Numbered from the stretch's first letter, positions 17,044-25,871 are shown. The stretch is DNA of 64,000 nt from Bacteroidales bacterium (GCA_004556005.1 SFJA01000001.1:1-64000); one strand, 5' to 3'. Numbers and translations are program-made. Notes: generated from the sequence alone by a model not told the origin.

Positions 17044-17481
17044 CTATTTGCGCTTCGCTTTAAAGTAGTCGCTTACGATGGATGAGCATTCTTCAGCCAG
17101 AACTCCTTCCGAAGCCGTGGTTTTGGGATGCAGCAGCGAAGGGCTGAACAGCGTAAATCCGCGTTTAGGATCGCCAGCTCCCCAGACCACCCTTCCTATC
17201 TGTGCCCAGGCAAGTGCTGCGGCGCACATAGGGCAGGGCTCCACGGTAACGTATATCGTGCAGTCATTGAGGTACTTGCCTCCGACTGCCTGAGTTGCGG
17301 CAGTAAGCGCAATCATTTCCGCGTGGGCTGTCGGGTCGCACAATCTTTCCGTCATATTGTGCCCCCTTGCAATGATCCTGCCCTTGTAGCAGATTATGGC
17401 TCCGACGGGAACTTCGTCTTCCTCCGCCGCTGCACGAGCCTCCTTGAGCGCTTCCTGCATTAACCTGATGTCTTCTTCCAT
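17044..17481 (-). CDS. tadA: tRNA adenosine(34) deaminase
   Basis: 145 residues from the ATG at 17481; the longer open frame runs upstream through the promoter. Deaminase zinc site: His53-Ala-Glu55 in 'TAHAEMIAL' and Cys83/Cys86 in 'EPCPMCAAAL'. It converts A34 to inosine in tRNA-Arg(ACG) in the cytosol and is essential in E. coli. The 'VPVGAII' start region and size fit TadA rather than guanine deaminase, though that alternative cannot be fully excluded. Divergent from polA. Confidence 0.9.
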   Translation of the reverse strand: MEEDIRLMQEALKEARAAAEEDEVPVGAIICYKGRIIARGHNMTERLCDPTAHAEMIALTAATQAVGGKYLNDCTIYVTVEPCPMCAAALAWAQIGRVVWGAGDPKRGFTLFSPSLLHPKTTASEGVLAEECSSIVSDYFKAKRK

Positions 17482-17496
17482 AGCGAAATGTTTCAA

Positions 17497-17529
17497 CAAA
17501 GATATCTCTAAATCTTGGAAAGTTTCAAA
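17497..17529 (-). promoter_or_regulatory. Bacteroidota promoter for tadA
   Basis: On the minus strand: TTTG (17529-17526), a 21-nt spacer, TATCTTTG (17504-17497). It lies 16 nt before the ATG at 17481. No clear TAnnTTTG element for the divergent polA is visible in the 69-nt gap. Confidence 0.75.
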
Positions 17530-17550
17530 AAAAGTTTCAATTTCGCACTG

Positions 17551-20175
17551 ATGAAAAAGTCCAGACTGTTTCTGATTGACGGACACGCCCTCATTTTCAA
17601 GATGTATTACGCATTTCAGGGCCGTCCCATGGTCAATGCCAAGGGTGTTGACACTTCCATACTTTTCGGAACCGCCAAGTATCTGTTCGAGCTGATAGCC
17701 CGCGAGCAGCCAAGCCATCTCGCAGTGGCATTCGACCCGCCCGGAGGCTGCTTCCGCAATGTGCTTTACCCTCAGTACAAGGCTAACAGGGCAGAGACGC
17801 CGCAGTTGGTAATCGATGCTCTGGAGCCGCTCAAGGCAATGGTGGAAGCAATGCGCATTCCTGTCCTTATGGAGAGCGGCTTTGAGGCTGACGATGTGGT
17901 CGGAACGGCTGCAAAGCGCTTTGGTTCAGATGATTGCGATGTCTTTATGGTGACTCCGGACAAGGATTACGGGCAGCTGGTCAGCTCCTGCATCCATCAG
18001 TACAAACCGGGCAAGTCAGGCTCCGACAACGAGATTCTCGGACCTGCCGAGGTCTGCGCGAAATGGAACATAGAATCGCCTTTACAGGTAATAGATATGC
18101 TTGCAATCTGCGGAGATTCAGCCGATAACGTACCCGGAGTCCAGGGCGTTGGCCCCGTCGGGGCATCCAAGCTCCTGAACCGTTTCGGAAGCATTGACGG
18201 AATATACTCCCACCTTTCCGAACTCACTCCGCGCCAGCAGACCCAGTTCGAAGCCGCTCGCGACCATATCGGGCTTTCCCGCGAACTTGTCACGATACGT
18301 ACGGACGTCGCCCTGGACTGCAGCCTGGAAGATATGCTGCTGCAGGACTACAACACCCCCGAGCTGAATCAGTGGCTCGTAAATTACGAGATGCCGTCGC
18401 TCCTGCGTATGCTCTCCCGTCTTGCCCCTGCCGCGCCCGAGGCTGCTTCCGGAAGCAGCCCAAAGCCCTCTGCGGCATTGAGTTACAACACCGTAGGATA
18501 TGGAGAATTCGTCCCTTCAGCGAGGTCTGCCGGCAGGCTTGCGGTTCTGATGCCCGATTCCGGAGAACAGCTATACCTCGCAGCTGGGGACAAGCTATGT
18601 TGCAGCAGTGCCGCTCAAGCGCGGGAACTGCTTGAGGATGAGTCGCTTGCAAAATGCGGAGAGGACCTGAAGGGCCTGTATCGACGGCTGGCGGCAAAGG
18701 GAATTGAACTCAGGGGCAAGCTGCTGGATGTCAGCATTATGCATTACGTCCTCAATCCTGAGGGAAGTCATTCCCTGCAGACGCTTTCGCTTTCGCTTCT
18801 GGGTGTGGACCTGGAAGAGGGACAGCTTGCTCAGGGAGACCTTTTCGGGCAGACGGAGGATGCTCCTGACAGCACTTGCGACAGACGCTGCTTCATTGCG
18901 GGCCGCATTGCCGATATCCTGGCATCCCGTATGGACGAAACGGCAAGGAAACTTTACGATGACGTAGAGGCACCACTGATAAGGGTGCTTGCAAAAATGG
19001 AAGCCAGGGGCGTAAGAATCGACCTCGGCTCGTTGAAGACGTTTGCGGAAGGACTGCGGAAAAGCATAGCAGGCAATGAAGAACTGGTCCGCAGCGTTGC
19101 TGGCAATCCGGACCTCAACCTCAGTTCTCCGAAGCAGGTGGGCGAACTGCTGTTTGCGCAGCTCAAGCTTGCTCCGGGCATCAAGAGGGCCAGGAACGGT
19201 AATTTTCCTACTGACGAACAGACCCTCAGCGAGATAGAAGGTGACAATCCTGTTGTGGACGCAATACTGCAGTACAGGGGAGACCGAAAACTGCTGGGTA
19301 CGTACATTGACCCTTTCCCGTCCTATGTCAATCCGGCGGATGGAAGAGTGCATACGACTTTCAATCAGTCACTTACGGCTACGGGAAGGCTTTCGAGCTC
19401 CAACCCTAACCTGCAGAATATCCCGGTGAGGACCGAACAGGGCAGGGAGATACGCAGGGCCTTCGTGCCCGGCGGGGAGGACTGCCTTATGATGGCTGCC
19501 GACTATTCGCAGATAGAACTCAGGATTATGGCTCATCTGTGCGGGGACAAGCATCTGCGGGAGGCTTTTCTTGAGGGCCGCGACGTTCACGCCGCAACTG
19601 CTGCAAAGGTTTTCCACAAGGCTCTCGAGGATGTGAGCGCGGATGAACGCAGGGCTGCAAAGGCGGTCAATTTCGGAATTATGTACGGTATGTCGTCTTT
19701 TGGCCTGAGCCAGCGCCTGAAATGCTCAAGGAGTGAAGCGAAGGCGATTATCGATGATTATTTCAGGTCTTTCCCTGACATCAGGGACTTTATCGACACT
19801 ACGCTTGCCGTTGCAAGGGAAACGGGTTATGTCGAGACCATTTTCGGCAGACGCAGATATGTTTCGGAACTCAATTCGCGCAATGCAAACGTCAAGGCGG
19901 CCGCTGAGCGCAATGCCGTAAATGCCCCGATACAGGGCAGTGCGGCAGATATCATCAAGCTTGCGATGATTGCCGTGGACAGGCGTCTTGAAGAAGAAGG
20001 TTACGGCGCCAGGATGGTGCTTCAGATTCACGATGAACTCCTGCTCGAAGTGCCCGCAGCCGAGCTTGAGGCCGTTTCGGCCCTGCTTAGGGAGGAAATG
20101 GAAGGTGTGGTGCGGCTGAGTGTTCCTTTAACGGTAGAATGTAATTATGGAAAGAACTGGCTTGAAGCCCATTGA
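17551..20175 (+). CDS. polA: DNA polymerase I
   Basis: 874 residues from the ATG at 17551 (MKKSRLFLIDG); an upstream start at 17515 adds a non-homologous stretch. Domains: 5'-3' exonuclease (~1-290: 'LFLIDGHALIF', 'EADDVVGTAAKRF', 'TPDKDYGQLV'), a 3'-5' exonuclease-like region (~310-480) and the polymerase (~490-874) with motif A 'MMAADYSQIELRIMAHL', motif B 'RRAAKAVNFGIMYGMSSFG' and motif C 'LQIHDELLLEV'. The usual proofreading residues are not evident: no FDTET-like motif I, and the region expected to hold the exo III Asp reads 'CDRRCFIAGR'. Role: Okazaki-fragment processing and repair synthesis. Its end overlaps the sigma-factor gene by 29 nt. Confidence 0.96.
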   Translation: MKKSRLFLIDGHALIFKMYYAFQGRPMVNAKGVDTSILFGTAKYLFELIAREQPSHLAVAFDPPGGCFRNVLYPQYKANRAETPQLVIDALEPLKAMVEAMRIPVLMESGFEADDVVGTAAKRFGSDDCDVFMVTPDKDYGQLVSSCIHQYKPGKSGSDNEILGPAEVCAKWNIESPLQVIDMLAICGDSADNVPGVQGVGPVGASKLLNRFGSIDGIYSHLSELTPRQQTQFEAARDHIGLSRELVTIRTDVALDCSLEDMLLQDYNTPELNQWLVNYEMPSLLRMLSRLAPAAPEAASGSSPKPSAALSYNTVGYGEFVPSARSAGRLAVLMPDSGEQLYLAAGDKLCCSSAAQARELLEDESLAKCGEDLKGLYRRLAAKGIELRGKLLDVSIMHYVLNPEGSHSLQTLSLSLLGVDLEEGQLAQGDLFGQTEDAPDSTCDRRCFIAGRIADILASRMDETARKLYDDVEAPLIRVLAKMEARGVRIDLGSLKTFAEGLRKSIAGNEELVRSVAGNPDLNLSSPKQVGELLFAQLKLAPGIKRARNGNFPTDEQTLSEIEGDNPVVDAILQYRGDRKLLGTYIDPFPSYVNPADGRVHTTFNQSLTATGRLSSSNPNLQNIPVRTEQGREIRRAFVPGGEDCLMMAADYSQIELRIMAHLCGDKHLREAFLEGRDVHAATAAKVFHKALEDVSADERRAAKAVNFGIMYGMSSFGLSQRLKCSRSEAKAIIDDYFRSFPDIRDFIDTTLAVARETGYVETIFGRRRYVSELNSRNANVKAAAERNAVNAPIQGSAADIIKLAMIAVDRRLEEEGYGARMVLQIHDELLLEVPAAELEAVSALLREEMEGVVRLSVPLTVECNYGKNWLEAH

Positions 20176-20749
20176 TGAACTGGTGCGAAGGGCGATAATA
20201 GGTGACGGTACCGCCTTTACCAAGTTGTGGGACACCTATGTGGATGCCCTCAAGACTTACCTGCGCTCCACTTTCAGCAATCTCGACCCCTTCTTTGTGG
20301 ATGACATCTGTTCCCGAAGTTTCGAAAAGGCTTTCAGGCAGATAGGAAGCTTCGACCCCGGCCGCAGCCGTTTCTTTACCTGGCTCAAGGTCATTGCCCA
20401 CAATACCGCGCTCGATACCCTGTATCAAGAGTCGCAGTCCCAGCGTAACTACGTGCATATCGACTACGGTGCGGAGATTGACATCATCGATACCCTGGGC
20501 GACGATACCGCCGACTCTCCTCTCAACAGCATAATCAGGGAAGAATACGAAAACCAGACGCTCAGATACATAGAGGGCTTGCCGGAACTTTACCGCAGCG
20601 TTGCACGGCACAGGCTTGTGGAGGGTATGCAGTATAAGGAGATTGCCGAGGAAACCGGACTGGAGCTAAATACGGTAAGGACCAGGATACGCCGCGCAAA
20701 GGCTATGATAGAAAAGATGAAACAAAACGAGTCGTCAAATCAGGAATAA
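20147..20749 (+). CDS. RNA polymerase sigma factor, sigma-70/ECF family
   Basis: 200 residues. Region 2 is at ~20-95 ('AFTKLWDTYVDALKTYL', 'DDICSRSFEKAFRQIGSF', 'FFTWLKVIAHNTALD'), and region 4 at ~135-190 ('IEGLPELYRSVARHRLVEG', helix-turn-helix 'KEIAEETGLELNTVRTRIRR'). Two-domain ECF-type layout. No anti-sigma factor is adjacent: the flanks are polA and glpA, so its regulation is unknown. It overlaps polA by 29 nt and is probably translated from the same message. The function of its regulon cannot be inferred. Confidence 0.93.
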   Translation: MERTGLKPIDELVRRAIIGDGTAFTKLWDTYVDALKTYLRSTFSNLDPFFVDDICSRSFEKAFRQIGSFDPGRSRFFTWLKVIAHNTALDTLYQESQSQRNYVHIDYGAEIDIIDTLGDDTADSPLNSIIREEYENQTLRYIEGLPELYRSVARHRLVEGMQYKEIAEETGLELNTVRTRIRRAKAMIEKMKQNESSNQE

Positions 20750-20753
20750 TCAT

Positions 20754-20761
20754 TATATTTG
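20754..20761 (+). promoter_or_regulatory. Bacteroidota -7 element for glpA
   Basis: TATATTTG, 21 nt before the TTG start of glpA. It lets the glp genes be transcribed separately from polA and the sigma factor. No well-placed -33 TTG. Confidence 0.6.
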
Positions 20762-20781
20762 CAATAACCAATTATTATACT

Positions 20782-22401
20782 TTGGAAAAGGACTATGATG
20801 TGATTATTATCGGCGGCGGCATTACCGGCGCCGGTACTGCGCGTGACTGCGCGTTGAGGGGACTCAGGACCCTGCTTGTAGAGAGGCACGACATTGCCGA
20901 CGGAGCTACGGGACGCAATCACGGGCTGCTCCACAGCGGAGCGAGATATGCGGTCAAGGATGCCGAATCTGCGACCGAGTGTATAAAGGAAAACCGCATC
21001 CTGCGCAATATTGCTTCTGCCTGTATCGAAGATACCGGCGGTCTTTTCATTACCCTTCCTGAAGATGAAAAGACGGGATACGGACTTGACTACCAAAAGA
21101 CTTTCGTGGATGCCTGCCACAAGGCCGGAATTGATGCGGAAGTCATATCCCCGGAAAAGGCCAGGGCTATGGAACCTTCCGTAAATCCTGATCTTATCGG
21201 CGCCGTAGTCGTGCCTGACGGTGCCGTGGACCCTTTCCGCCTGTGCTCCGCAAACGTGCTCGATGCGCGGCTCAACGGAGCCGACGTGCTTCAGTACACT
21301 ACCTTTGAACGGTTCGTCATCGAGCAGGGCAGGGTATGCGGCGTTATCGTGCGGGAACAGGCAAGCGGCAGGACAAGACAATTCAGGGCACCCGTAACCG
21401 TTAATGCAGCAGGTATCTGGGGACATTATGTAGCTTCCATGGCCGGTGTCACCATATCGATGTACCCCGCAAAGGGAGCACTGCTGGTTTTTGGACACAG
21501 GGTAAACAATATGGTTATCAACCGCTGCCGCAAGTCTGCCGACGGCGACATTCTCGTTCCGGGAGACAGCGTCTGCATCATAGGCACCACCTCTACCAAG
21601 GTTCCTTTTGAGGAATGCGACGATATGAGGGTCACCCGCGAGGAGGTGGAACTCCTGCTTCGTGAGGGCTGCGCTCTCTGTCCGTCCCTCTCCAGTACCA
21701 GAATCCTGCGCGCATACGCGGGCGTCAGACCTCTGGTCGCAAGTGACGACGACCCGACAGGACGCTCCATCAGCCGCGGCATCGTATGCCTCGACCACGC
21801 CAAACGAGACGGCATCGAGGGCCTTATCAGCATCACCGGCGGTAAACTGATGACATACAGGCTTATGGCCGAACAGGCAGCCGACATGGTCTGCAGCAAG
21901 CTGGGTAGCAATGCGAGATGCCGCACCGCGCAGCAACCGCTTCCGGGATCGGGTTCCTTCAGCATCAGAAAGGCCGGAGAAGGCCGCTGGCACCATCCTA
22001 ACATGGGTCAGAAGGCTGCAATTGGCCGTCAGGGTCTCCGGGCCCTCGACATCAGTTTCTCGGGAAAGGATGACTCCACGCTTGTGTGCGAATGCGAACA
22101 CGTCACGCTCGGTGAGCTGCGCTATGCCGTAAGCAACCTCGGAGTCACTAATCTCAGCGACCTGCGCCGCAGGACACGCATAGGAATGGGGACCTGCCAG
22201 GGAACTTACTGCATCTACAAGGCGGCCGCCGCTCTTGCGGAGGTGCTCGGAGTGCCTGAAAAGGCGGAAGAATTTGCCCAAGAATACCTCAACGAGCGCT
22301 GGAAGGGAATGTGCCCGGTGGCGTGGGGCGATACATTGAGAGAAATGGAATTTATGCAGAAAGTATATAAGGAAGGGAGGCCTTACAGCTATGAAGGTTG
22401 A
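20782..22401 (+). CDS. glpA: Anaerobic glycerol-3-phosphate dehydrogenase subunit A
   Basis: 539 residues; E. coli GlpA is ~542. The start is the TTG at 20782: no ATG or GTG lies nearby in frame, and the FAD motif begins only six residues later ('VIIIGGGITGAGTARDCAL'). FAD-dependent dehydrogenase core follows ('GATGRNHGLLHSGARYAV', 'VNAAGIWGHYVASMAG'), and the C-terminus has a BFD-type [2Fe-2S] domain with Cys ligands in 'CECEHVT' and 'GTCQGTYC'. It oxidises glycerol-3-phosphate to dihydroxyacetone phosphate under anaerobic conditions, passing electrons through GlpB/GlpC to menaquinone. First gene of glpA-glpB-glpC-HAD-rsmG. Confidence 0.95.
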   Translation: MEKDYDVIIIGGGITGAGTARDCALRGLRTLLVERHDIADGATGRNHGLLHSGARYAVKDAESATECIKENRILRNIASACIEDTGGLFITLPEDEKTGYGLDYQKTFVDACHKAGIDAEVISPEKARAMEPSVNPDLIGAVVVPDGAVDPFRLCSANVLDARLNGADVLQYTTFERFVIEQGRVCGVIVREQASGRTRQFRAPVTVNAAGIWGHYVASMAGVTISMYPAKGALLVFGHRVNNMVINRCRKSADGDILVPGDSVCIIGTTSTKVPFEECDDMRVTREEVELLLREGCALCPSLSSTRILRAYAGVRPLVASDDDPTGRSISRGIVCLDHAKRDGIEGLISITGGKLMTYRLMAEQAADMVCSKLGSNARCRTAQQPLPGSGSFSIRKAGEGRWHHPNMGQKAAIGRQGLRALDISFSGKDDSTLVCECEHVTLGELRYAVSNLGVTNLSDLRRRTRIGMGTCQGTYCIYKAAAALAEVLGVPEKAEEFAQEYLNERWKGMCPVAWGDTLREMEFMQKVYKEGRPYSYEG

Positions 22402-22900
22402 TACTCTTGTGATTGGCAATGGCGCTGTAGCCTTGCAGGCTGCGCTGGAGAGTCTTGACAGGGGAGAGTCGTGCGCGGTCATCGCTCCGGGTCTTTCGCT
22501 CGAGCAGACCGACTGGAGCGGTTTTGTCAGGCGCGGAGGAATTCTCCTGAAGGGAGACAGGGCCGAGGCTGCTTCAGTTTCCGGCGGAAAGGTCGAATGG
22601 GTGCGCAGCCGCAGTCTGGGTCCGGACGCAATAGTAGCAGGAAGCTATGTCCTGGCTACGGGACGTTTCTATGACGGAGGGCTGGTTGCGGATATGGACA
22701 GGGTTTACGAACCTCTTTTCGGGTTGGACGTTGAATATGAAAAAGACCGCAGCAAGTGGTTCGATCCTGACTTTTTTGCGCCACAGCCTTTCCTGAGTTT
22801 CGGTGTGAGGGTGGATGCCGACGGACATCCTTCCGTTCAAGGAGTTACAGTCAACAACCTGCTGGTCAAGGGTGAAATCCTTGCCGGCTGCAGCAGATAG
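22391..22900 (+). CDS. glpB: Compact GlpB-like subunit of anaerobic glycerol-3-phosphate dehydrogenase
   Basis: Only 169 residues, against ~420 for E. coli GlpB. It keeps an N-terminal dinucleotide-type motif ('DTLVIGNGAVALQAALESL') and the GlpB C-terminal region ('GSYVLATGRFYDGGLVADM', 'VYEPLFGLDV', 'FFAPQPFLSFGV'), but the large middle segment is absent. The frame is intact with no stop or frameshift, so this looks like a natural short form and not a decayed gene. It overlaps glpA by 11 nt and glpC begins 6 nt after. Probably a linker between GlpA and the membrane subunit GlpC. Whether it still binds flavin is uncertain. Confidence 0.82.
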   Translation: MKVDTLVIGNGAVALQAALESLDRGESCAVIAPGLSLEQTDWSGFVRRGGILLKGDRAEAASVSGGKVEWVRSRSLGPDAIVAGSYVLATGRFYDGGLVADMDRVYEPLFGLDVEYEKDRSKWFDPDFFAPQPFLSFGVRVDADGHPSVQGVTVNNLLVKGEILAGCSR

Positions 22901-22906
22901 AGGAAA

Positions 22907-24154
22907 ATGCAGGAAAAGAATATCAGCCGGCTTAATCTGGAGCAGTGTCAGAAATGCTCGCTCTGTAATACTGTCTGCCCAATGATGGCAGTCAATCCGG
23001 CATATCCGGGCCCAAAGCGTTCCGGCCCTGACGGGGAACGCTACAGACTGAAGGATCCCGTTTTTTATGACGAGGCGCTCAAGTATTGTCTGAACTGCAA
23101 GCGCTGCGAAGTCGCCTGTCCTTCCGACGTGAAGATTGCCGATATGATTTCGGAGGCGCGTCTCTCATACGGACATATGTCCAGACCTTTGCGCGACTGG
23201 ACCCTCGCCAATACGGATCTGGTGGGCAGCCTTGCATCGCCACTCTCCGGCATAGTCAATCCCGTTCTGGGCTCCCGCCCTGTCAAGTATCTGATGGATA
23301 AGGTGATAGGGGTGGATGAGCGCAGACGCTTCCCATCTTACAGCAAGCAGACCTTTGAGAAATGGTTCCGCAGTGAAGCCCTCGAGAAGCAGGGTTCTTA
23401 CAAAAAGCAGGTATCTTTCTTCCACGGCTGCTACATCAACTACAATTATCCTCAGCTCGGAAAGGATCTGGTCAGCCTGATGAATGCCTGCGGATACGGT
23501 GTGCGGCTGCTGGAAAAGGAGAAATGCTGCGGAGTAGCGCTTATTGCAAACGGACTCGGCAAGCAGGCAGCCTCACAGGCCCGCACCAATATGTCGTCGA
23601 TACGCAAGGCATTGGACGGCAAGTCTGAAGCCGTGCTCGGCGCAAGCTCCACCTGTATGTTTACGATGAGGGACGAATACCCTCACGTCCTCGGCGTGGG
23701 CAACGACGGGGTGCGCGACTCTCTGATGCTCGCCGTTGCATTCATAGCCCGCAAGGTGGAGGAAGGCAGCGTCAAGCTTGCATTCAGGCAGGATTATCAC
23801 AGGAAGATGGCATATCATACAGCCTGCCATATGCAGAAGCTCGGCTGGTCTGTATATTCCATCAAGCTGCTCAGGATGATTCCGGGGCTCGAGCTTGAGG
23901 TCCTTGACCAGGAGTGCTGCGGTATCGCGGGAACATTCGGATTCAAGAAAGAGAATTACGATTATTCACAGGCCATAGGTTCCAAACTTTTCAGCTCAAT
24001 AGCCAAATCAGGTGCAGGAGAGGTTGTGACCGAATGTGAAACCTGCAAGTGGCAGATCGAGATGAGTGCGGGGGTAAAGGTGCTCAACCCTGTTTCCGTA
24101 CTTGTCGAGGCTCTGGATATGGAAAAAACCAAAGAATTGAACAGCAATGGATAA
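22907..24154 (+). CDS. glpC: Anaerobic glycerol-3-phosphate dehydrogenase subunit C
   Basis: 415 residues; E. coli GlpC is ~396. Two 4Fe-4S binding motifs open the protein: 'CQKCSLCNTVCP' (~18-29) and 'CLNCKRCEVACP' (~64-75). Two CCG domains follow: 'CCGVALIANGLGKQA' (~205) and 'CCGIAGTFGFKKENYDYS' (~330), with further Cys in 'CETCKWQI'. It anchors the GlpABC complex at the inner membrane and carries electrons to the quinone pool. Translationally linked to glpB (6 nt gap) and overlapping the HAD gene by 8 nt. Confidence 0.94.
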   Translation: MQEKNISRLNLEQCQKCSLCNTVCPMMAVNPAYPGPKRSGPDGERYRLKDPVFYDEALKYCLNCKRCEVACPSDVKIADMISEARLSYGHMSRPLRDWTLANTDLVGSLASPLSGIVNPVLGSRPVKYLMDKVIGVDERRRFPSYSKQTFEKWFRSEALEKQGSYKKQVSFFHGCYINYNYPQLGKDLVSLMNACGYGVRLLEKEKCCGVALIANGLGKQAASQARTNMSSIRKALDGKSEAVLGASSTCMFTMRDEYPHVLGVGNDGVRDSLMLAVAFIARKVEEGSVKLAFRQDYHRKMAYHTACHMQKLGWSVYSIKLLRMIPGLELEVLDQECCGIAGTFGFKKENYDYSQAIGSKLFSSIAKSGAGEVVTECETCKWQIEMSAGVKVLNPVSVLVEALDMEKTKELNSNG

Positions 24155-24977
24155 GCAGCTCAAAGAAAAGTTGTCGCGCATCAGGCACGTCGCACTTGAC
24201 ATGGACGGTACCATATATCTCGGAAATACTCTTTTCCCATATACAATACCTTTTTTGGAAAAACTCGGCAAGCTGGGTATAAGCTATTCCTTCCTGACGA
24301 ACAATCCGACCAAGTCGCTGGATGACTATGTCGCCAAGCTTCTGCGTCTGGGTGTGCCTTGCCGCCACGACCAGATGTACAGTACAGCGACTGCCGCCAT
24401 CGACTATCTCAAGGCGCATCGTCCCGAGGTCAAGAGGCTTTTCCTTCTGGGTACACCATCTATGATTTCCCAATTCGAGGAAGCGGGCTTTGTTTCAACC
24501 GCAGACGATCCGGATGACGTTCCTGATATGGTTCTGGTGGCATTTGACCCGACTCTGGTGTACGGCAGGCTGTGTCGCGCCGCGTGGTGGGTGTCTCAGG
24601 GGCTGCCATATATCGCGACCAACCCGGACTGGGTATGTCCTACTGATGAAAAGACAATTCTTGTCGATTGCGGCAGCCTTACCGCCTGTATCGAGGGCGC
24701 AACGGGACGCAAGCCGGACCTTGTCATAGGCAAGCCCAATCCTGACATCCTGCTCTGCGTTGCCGAGAAGCTCGGATTGCAGCCGGACCAGCTCGCAATG
24801 GTAGGCGACCGACTCTACACCGATGTCAAGACGGCGCTCAATGCCGGTTCCTGCGGCATACTCGTCCTTTCGGGCGAGACCAGTCTGGAAACCGCGCTTG
24901 CTTCAGACGACACCCCGACGCTGATCTGCCGCGACATAGAAGAATTTGGCCAGTATCTCGAACAGGCAGCGGAATGA
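24147..24977 (+). CDS. HAD-IIA family phosphatase
   Basis: 276 residues, typical of NagD/PGP-type HAD-IIA enzymes. Motif I 'HVALDMDGTIYLGN' (DMDGT, nucleophile Asp), motif II 'FLTNNPTKS', motif III/IV 'VIGKPNPDILLCV' and 'MVGDRLYTDVKTALNAG'. Members hydrolyse small phosphate esters, among them 2-phosphoglycolate, nucleotides and glycerol-3-phosphate (Mycobacterium and mammalian PGP). The overlap with glpC (8 nt) and rsmG (4 nt) places it in the glp transcript, which makes a glycerol-phosphate substrate an attractive but unproven guess. Confidence 0.88.
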   Translation: MDKQLKEKLSRIRHVALDMDGTIYLGNTLFPYTIPFLEKLGKLGISYSFLTNNPTKSLDDYVAKLLRLGVPCRHDQMYSTATAAIDYLKAHRPEVKRLFLLGTPSMISQFEEAGFVSTADDPDDVPDMVLVAFDPTLVYGRLCRAAWWVSQGLPYIATNPDWVCPTDEKTILVDCGSLTACIEGATGRKPDLVIGKPNPDILLCVAEKLGLQPDQLAMVGDRLYTDVKTALNAGSCGILVLSGETSLETALASDDTPTLICRDIEEFGQYLEQAAE

Positions 24978-25576
24978 GCCCCTCTAAGGAACAATTCTCC
25001 GAAGCGATAAGGCTCTGGACTGAGTGGAATGCACGAATCAATGTAGTGTCCCGCAAGGATACGGATATGCTGTACGAGCATCACGTGCTGCATTCGCTTG
25101 CGATTGCCCGGTATCTTGAACTGACCGGCAGGCTGCCCGGGAGGGGCGAGAGCTTCCTGGACGTGGGCACTGGCGGTGGCTTTCCCGGCATACCTCTGGC
25201 GATGCAGTTTCCTCAGGCACGGTTTACCCTTTGCGACTCGGTGGGTAAGAAAATCATAGTCGCAAACGCGCTCGTTGAGGGTCTTGGTCTGCGTAATGCC
25301 GTGTGTGTCAATGCGAGAGCCGAGTCTCTGCCGGACAGTTTCGACTGGGTGGTTTCGCGTGCCGTGACTTCTCTGGATAATTTCTATCCCTGGGTAAAAG
25401 GAAAATACCGCAAGGGAATCCTCTATCTCAAGGGCGGGGACGTGCAGTCCGAAATTGAGACTTTGTGCCGTAAATTCCGCGTTCCTGAGGCTTCAGTAAA
25501 GCTTTGGCCGGTGTCACAATGGCTTGATGATGATTATTTTTCAGAAAAATTTGTAATTGAGATAGGAAAAGATTAA
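24974..25576 (+). CDS. rsmG: 16S rRNA (guanine(527)-N7)-methyltransferase
   Basis: 200 residues. SAM-binding motif I 'SFLDVGTGGGFPGIPLAM', motif II 'ARFTLCDSVGKKIIVANAL' and motif IV region 'WVVSRAVTSLDNFYPWV'. It methylates G527 of 16S rRNA in the 530 loop; loss gives low-level streptomycin resistance in other bacteria. The start overlaps the upstream HAD gene by 4 nt (ATGA). rsmG usually sits with gid or parAB in other phyla; here it closes the glp run, next to rpmH. Confidence 0.95.
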   Translation: MSPSKEQFSEAIRLWTEWNARINVVSRKDTDMLYEHHVLHSLAIARYLELTGRLPGRGESFLDVGTGGGFPGIPLAMQFPQARFTLCDSVGKKIIVANALVEGLGLRNAVCVNARAESLPDSFDWVVSRAVTSLDNFYPWVKGKYRKGILYLKGGDVQSEIETLCRKFRVPEASVKLWPVSQWLDDDYFSEKFVIEIGKD

Positions 25577-25581
25577 CTTTG
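25550..25581 (+). promoter_or_regulatory. Bacteroidota promoter for rpmH
   Basis: TTTG (25550-25553), a 20-nt spacer, TAACTTTG (25574-25581). It overlaps the last codons of rsmG. Leader of ~30 nt before the ATG. Confidence 0.85.
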
Positions 25582-25616
25582 CAGCCCTTATTCAGATTAA
25601 TTAAAAACACAAGATA

Positions 25617-25769
25617 ATGAAAAGAACATATCAACCATCCAATCGCAAGCGTGTCAACAAGCACGGCTTCCGCGAGCGTATGAGCACCCCTAACGGACGT
25701 CGCGTACTTGCCGCACGTCGTGCTCACGGACGCAAGAAACTTACCGTCTCTTCAGAAGACAGGTATTAG
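25617..25769 (+). CDS. rpmH: 50S ribosomal protein L34
   Basis: 50 residues, beginning [20 protein letters not shown] and ending with the [11 protein letters not shown] tail. This is the near-invariant L34 sequence, highly basic. It is an rRNA-binding protein of the large subunit. It has its own strong promoter and is followed by a rho-independent terminator 26 nt after the stop, so it is monocistronic. It is not beside rnpA or dnaA as in many bacteria, a common arrangement in Bacteroidota. Confidence 0.98.
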   Translation: MKRTYQPSNRKRVNKHGFRERMSTPNGRRVLAARRAHGRKKLTVSSEDRY

Positions 25770-25794
25770 TATTCCCCCTTTCGGGAAACTGAAG

Positions 25795-25838
25795 AACTGA
25801 CCAAGAAGTTTTCAGGCTTCACGGTCAGTTTTTTTTTG
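25795..25838 (+). terminator. Rho-independent terminator after rpmH
   Basis: Stem AACTGACC (25795-25802) pairs with GGTCAGTT (25823-25830), with an inner GAAG/CTTC helix, followed by a run of T (to ~25838). Confidence 0.85.
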
Positions 25839-25871
25839 TGTGCGCTTGATTGGTGTTCATCACTCAATCAG

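Noticed and set aside
20740..22482. Long open frame on the minus strand, antisense to glpA
   Set aside because: It is fully antisense to glpA and glpB, has no family signal, and glpA is clear-cut.
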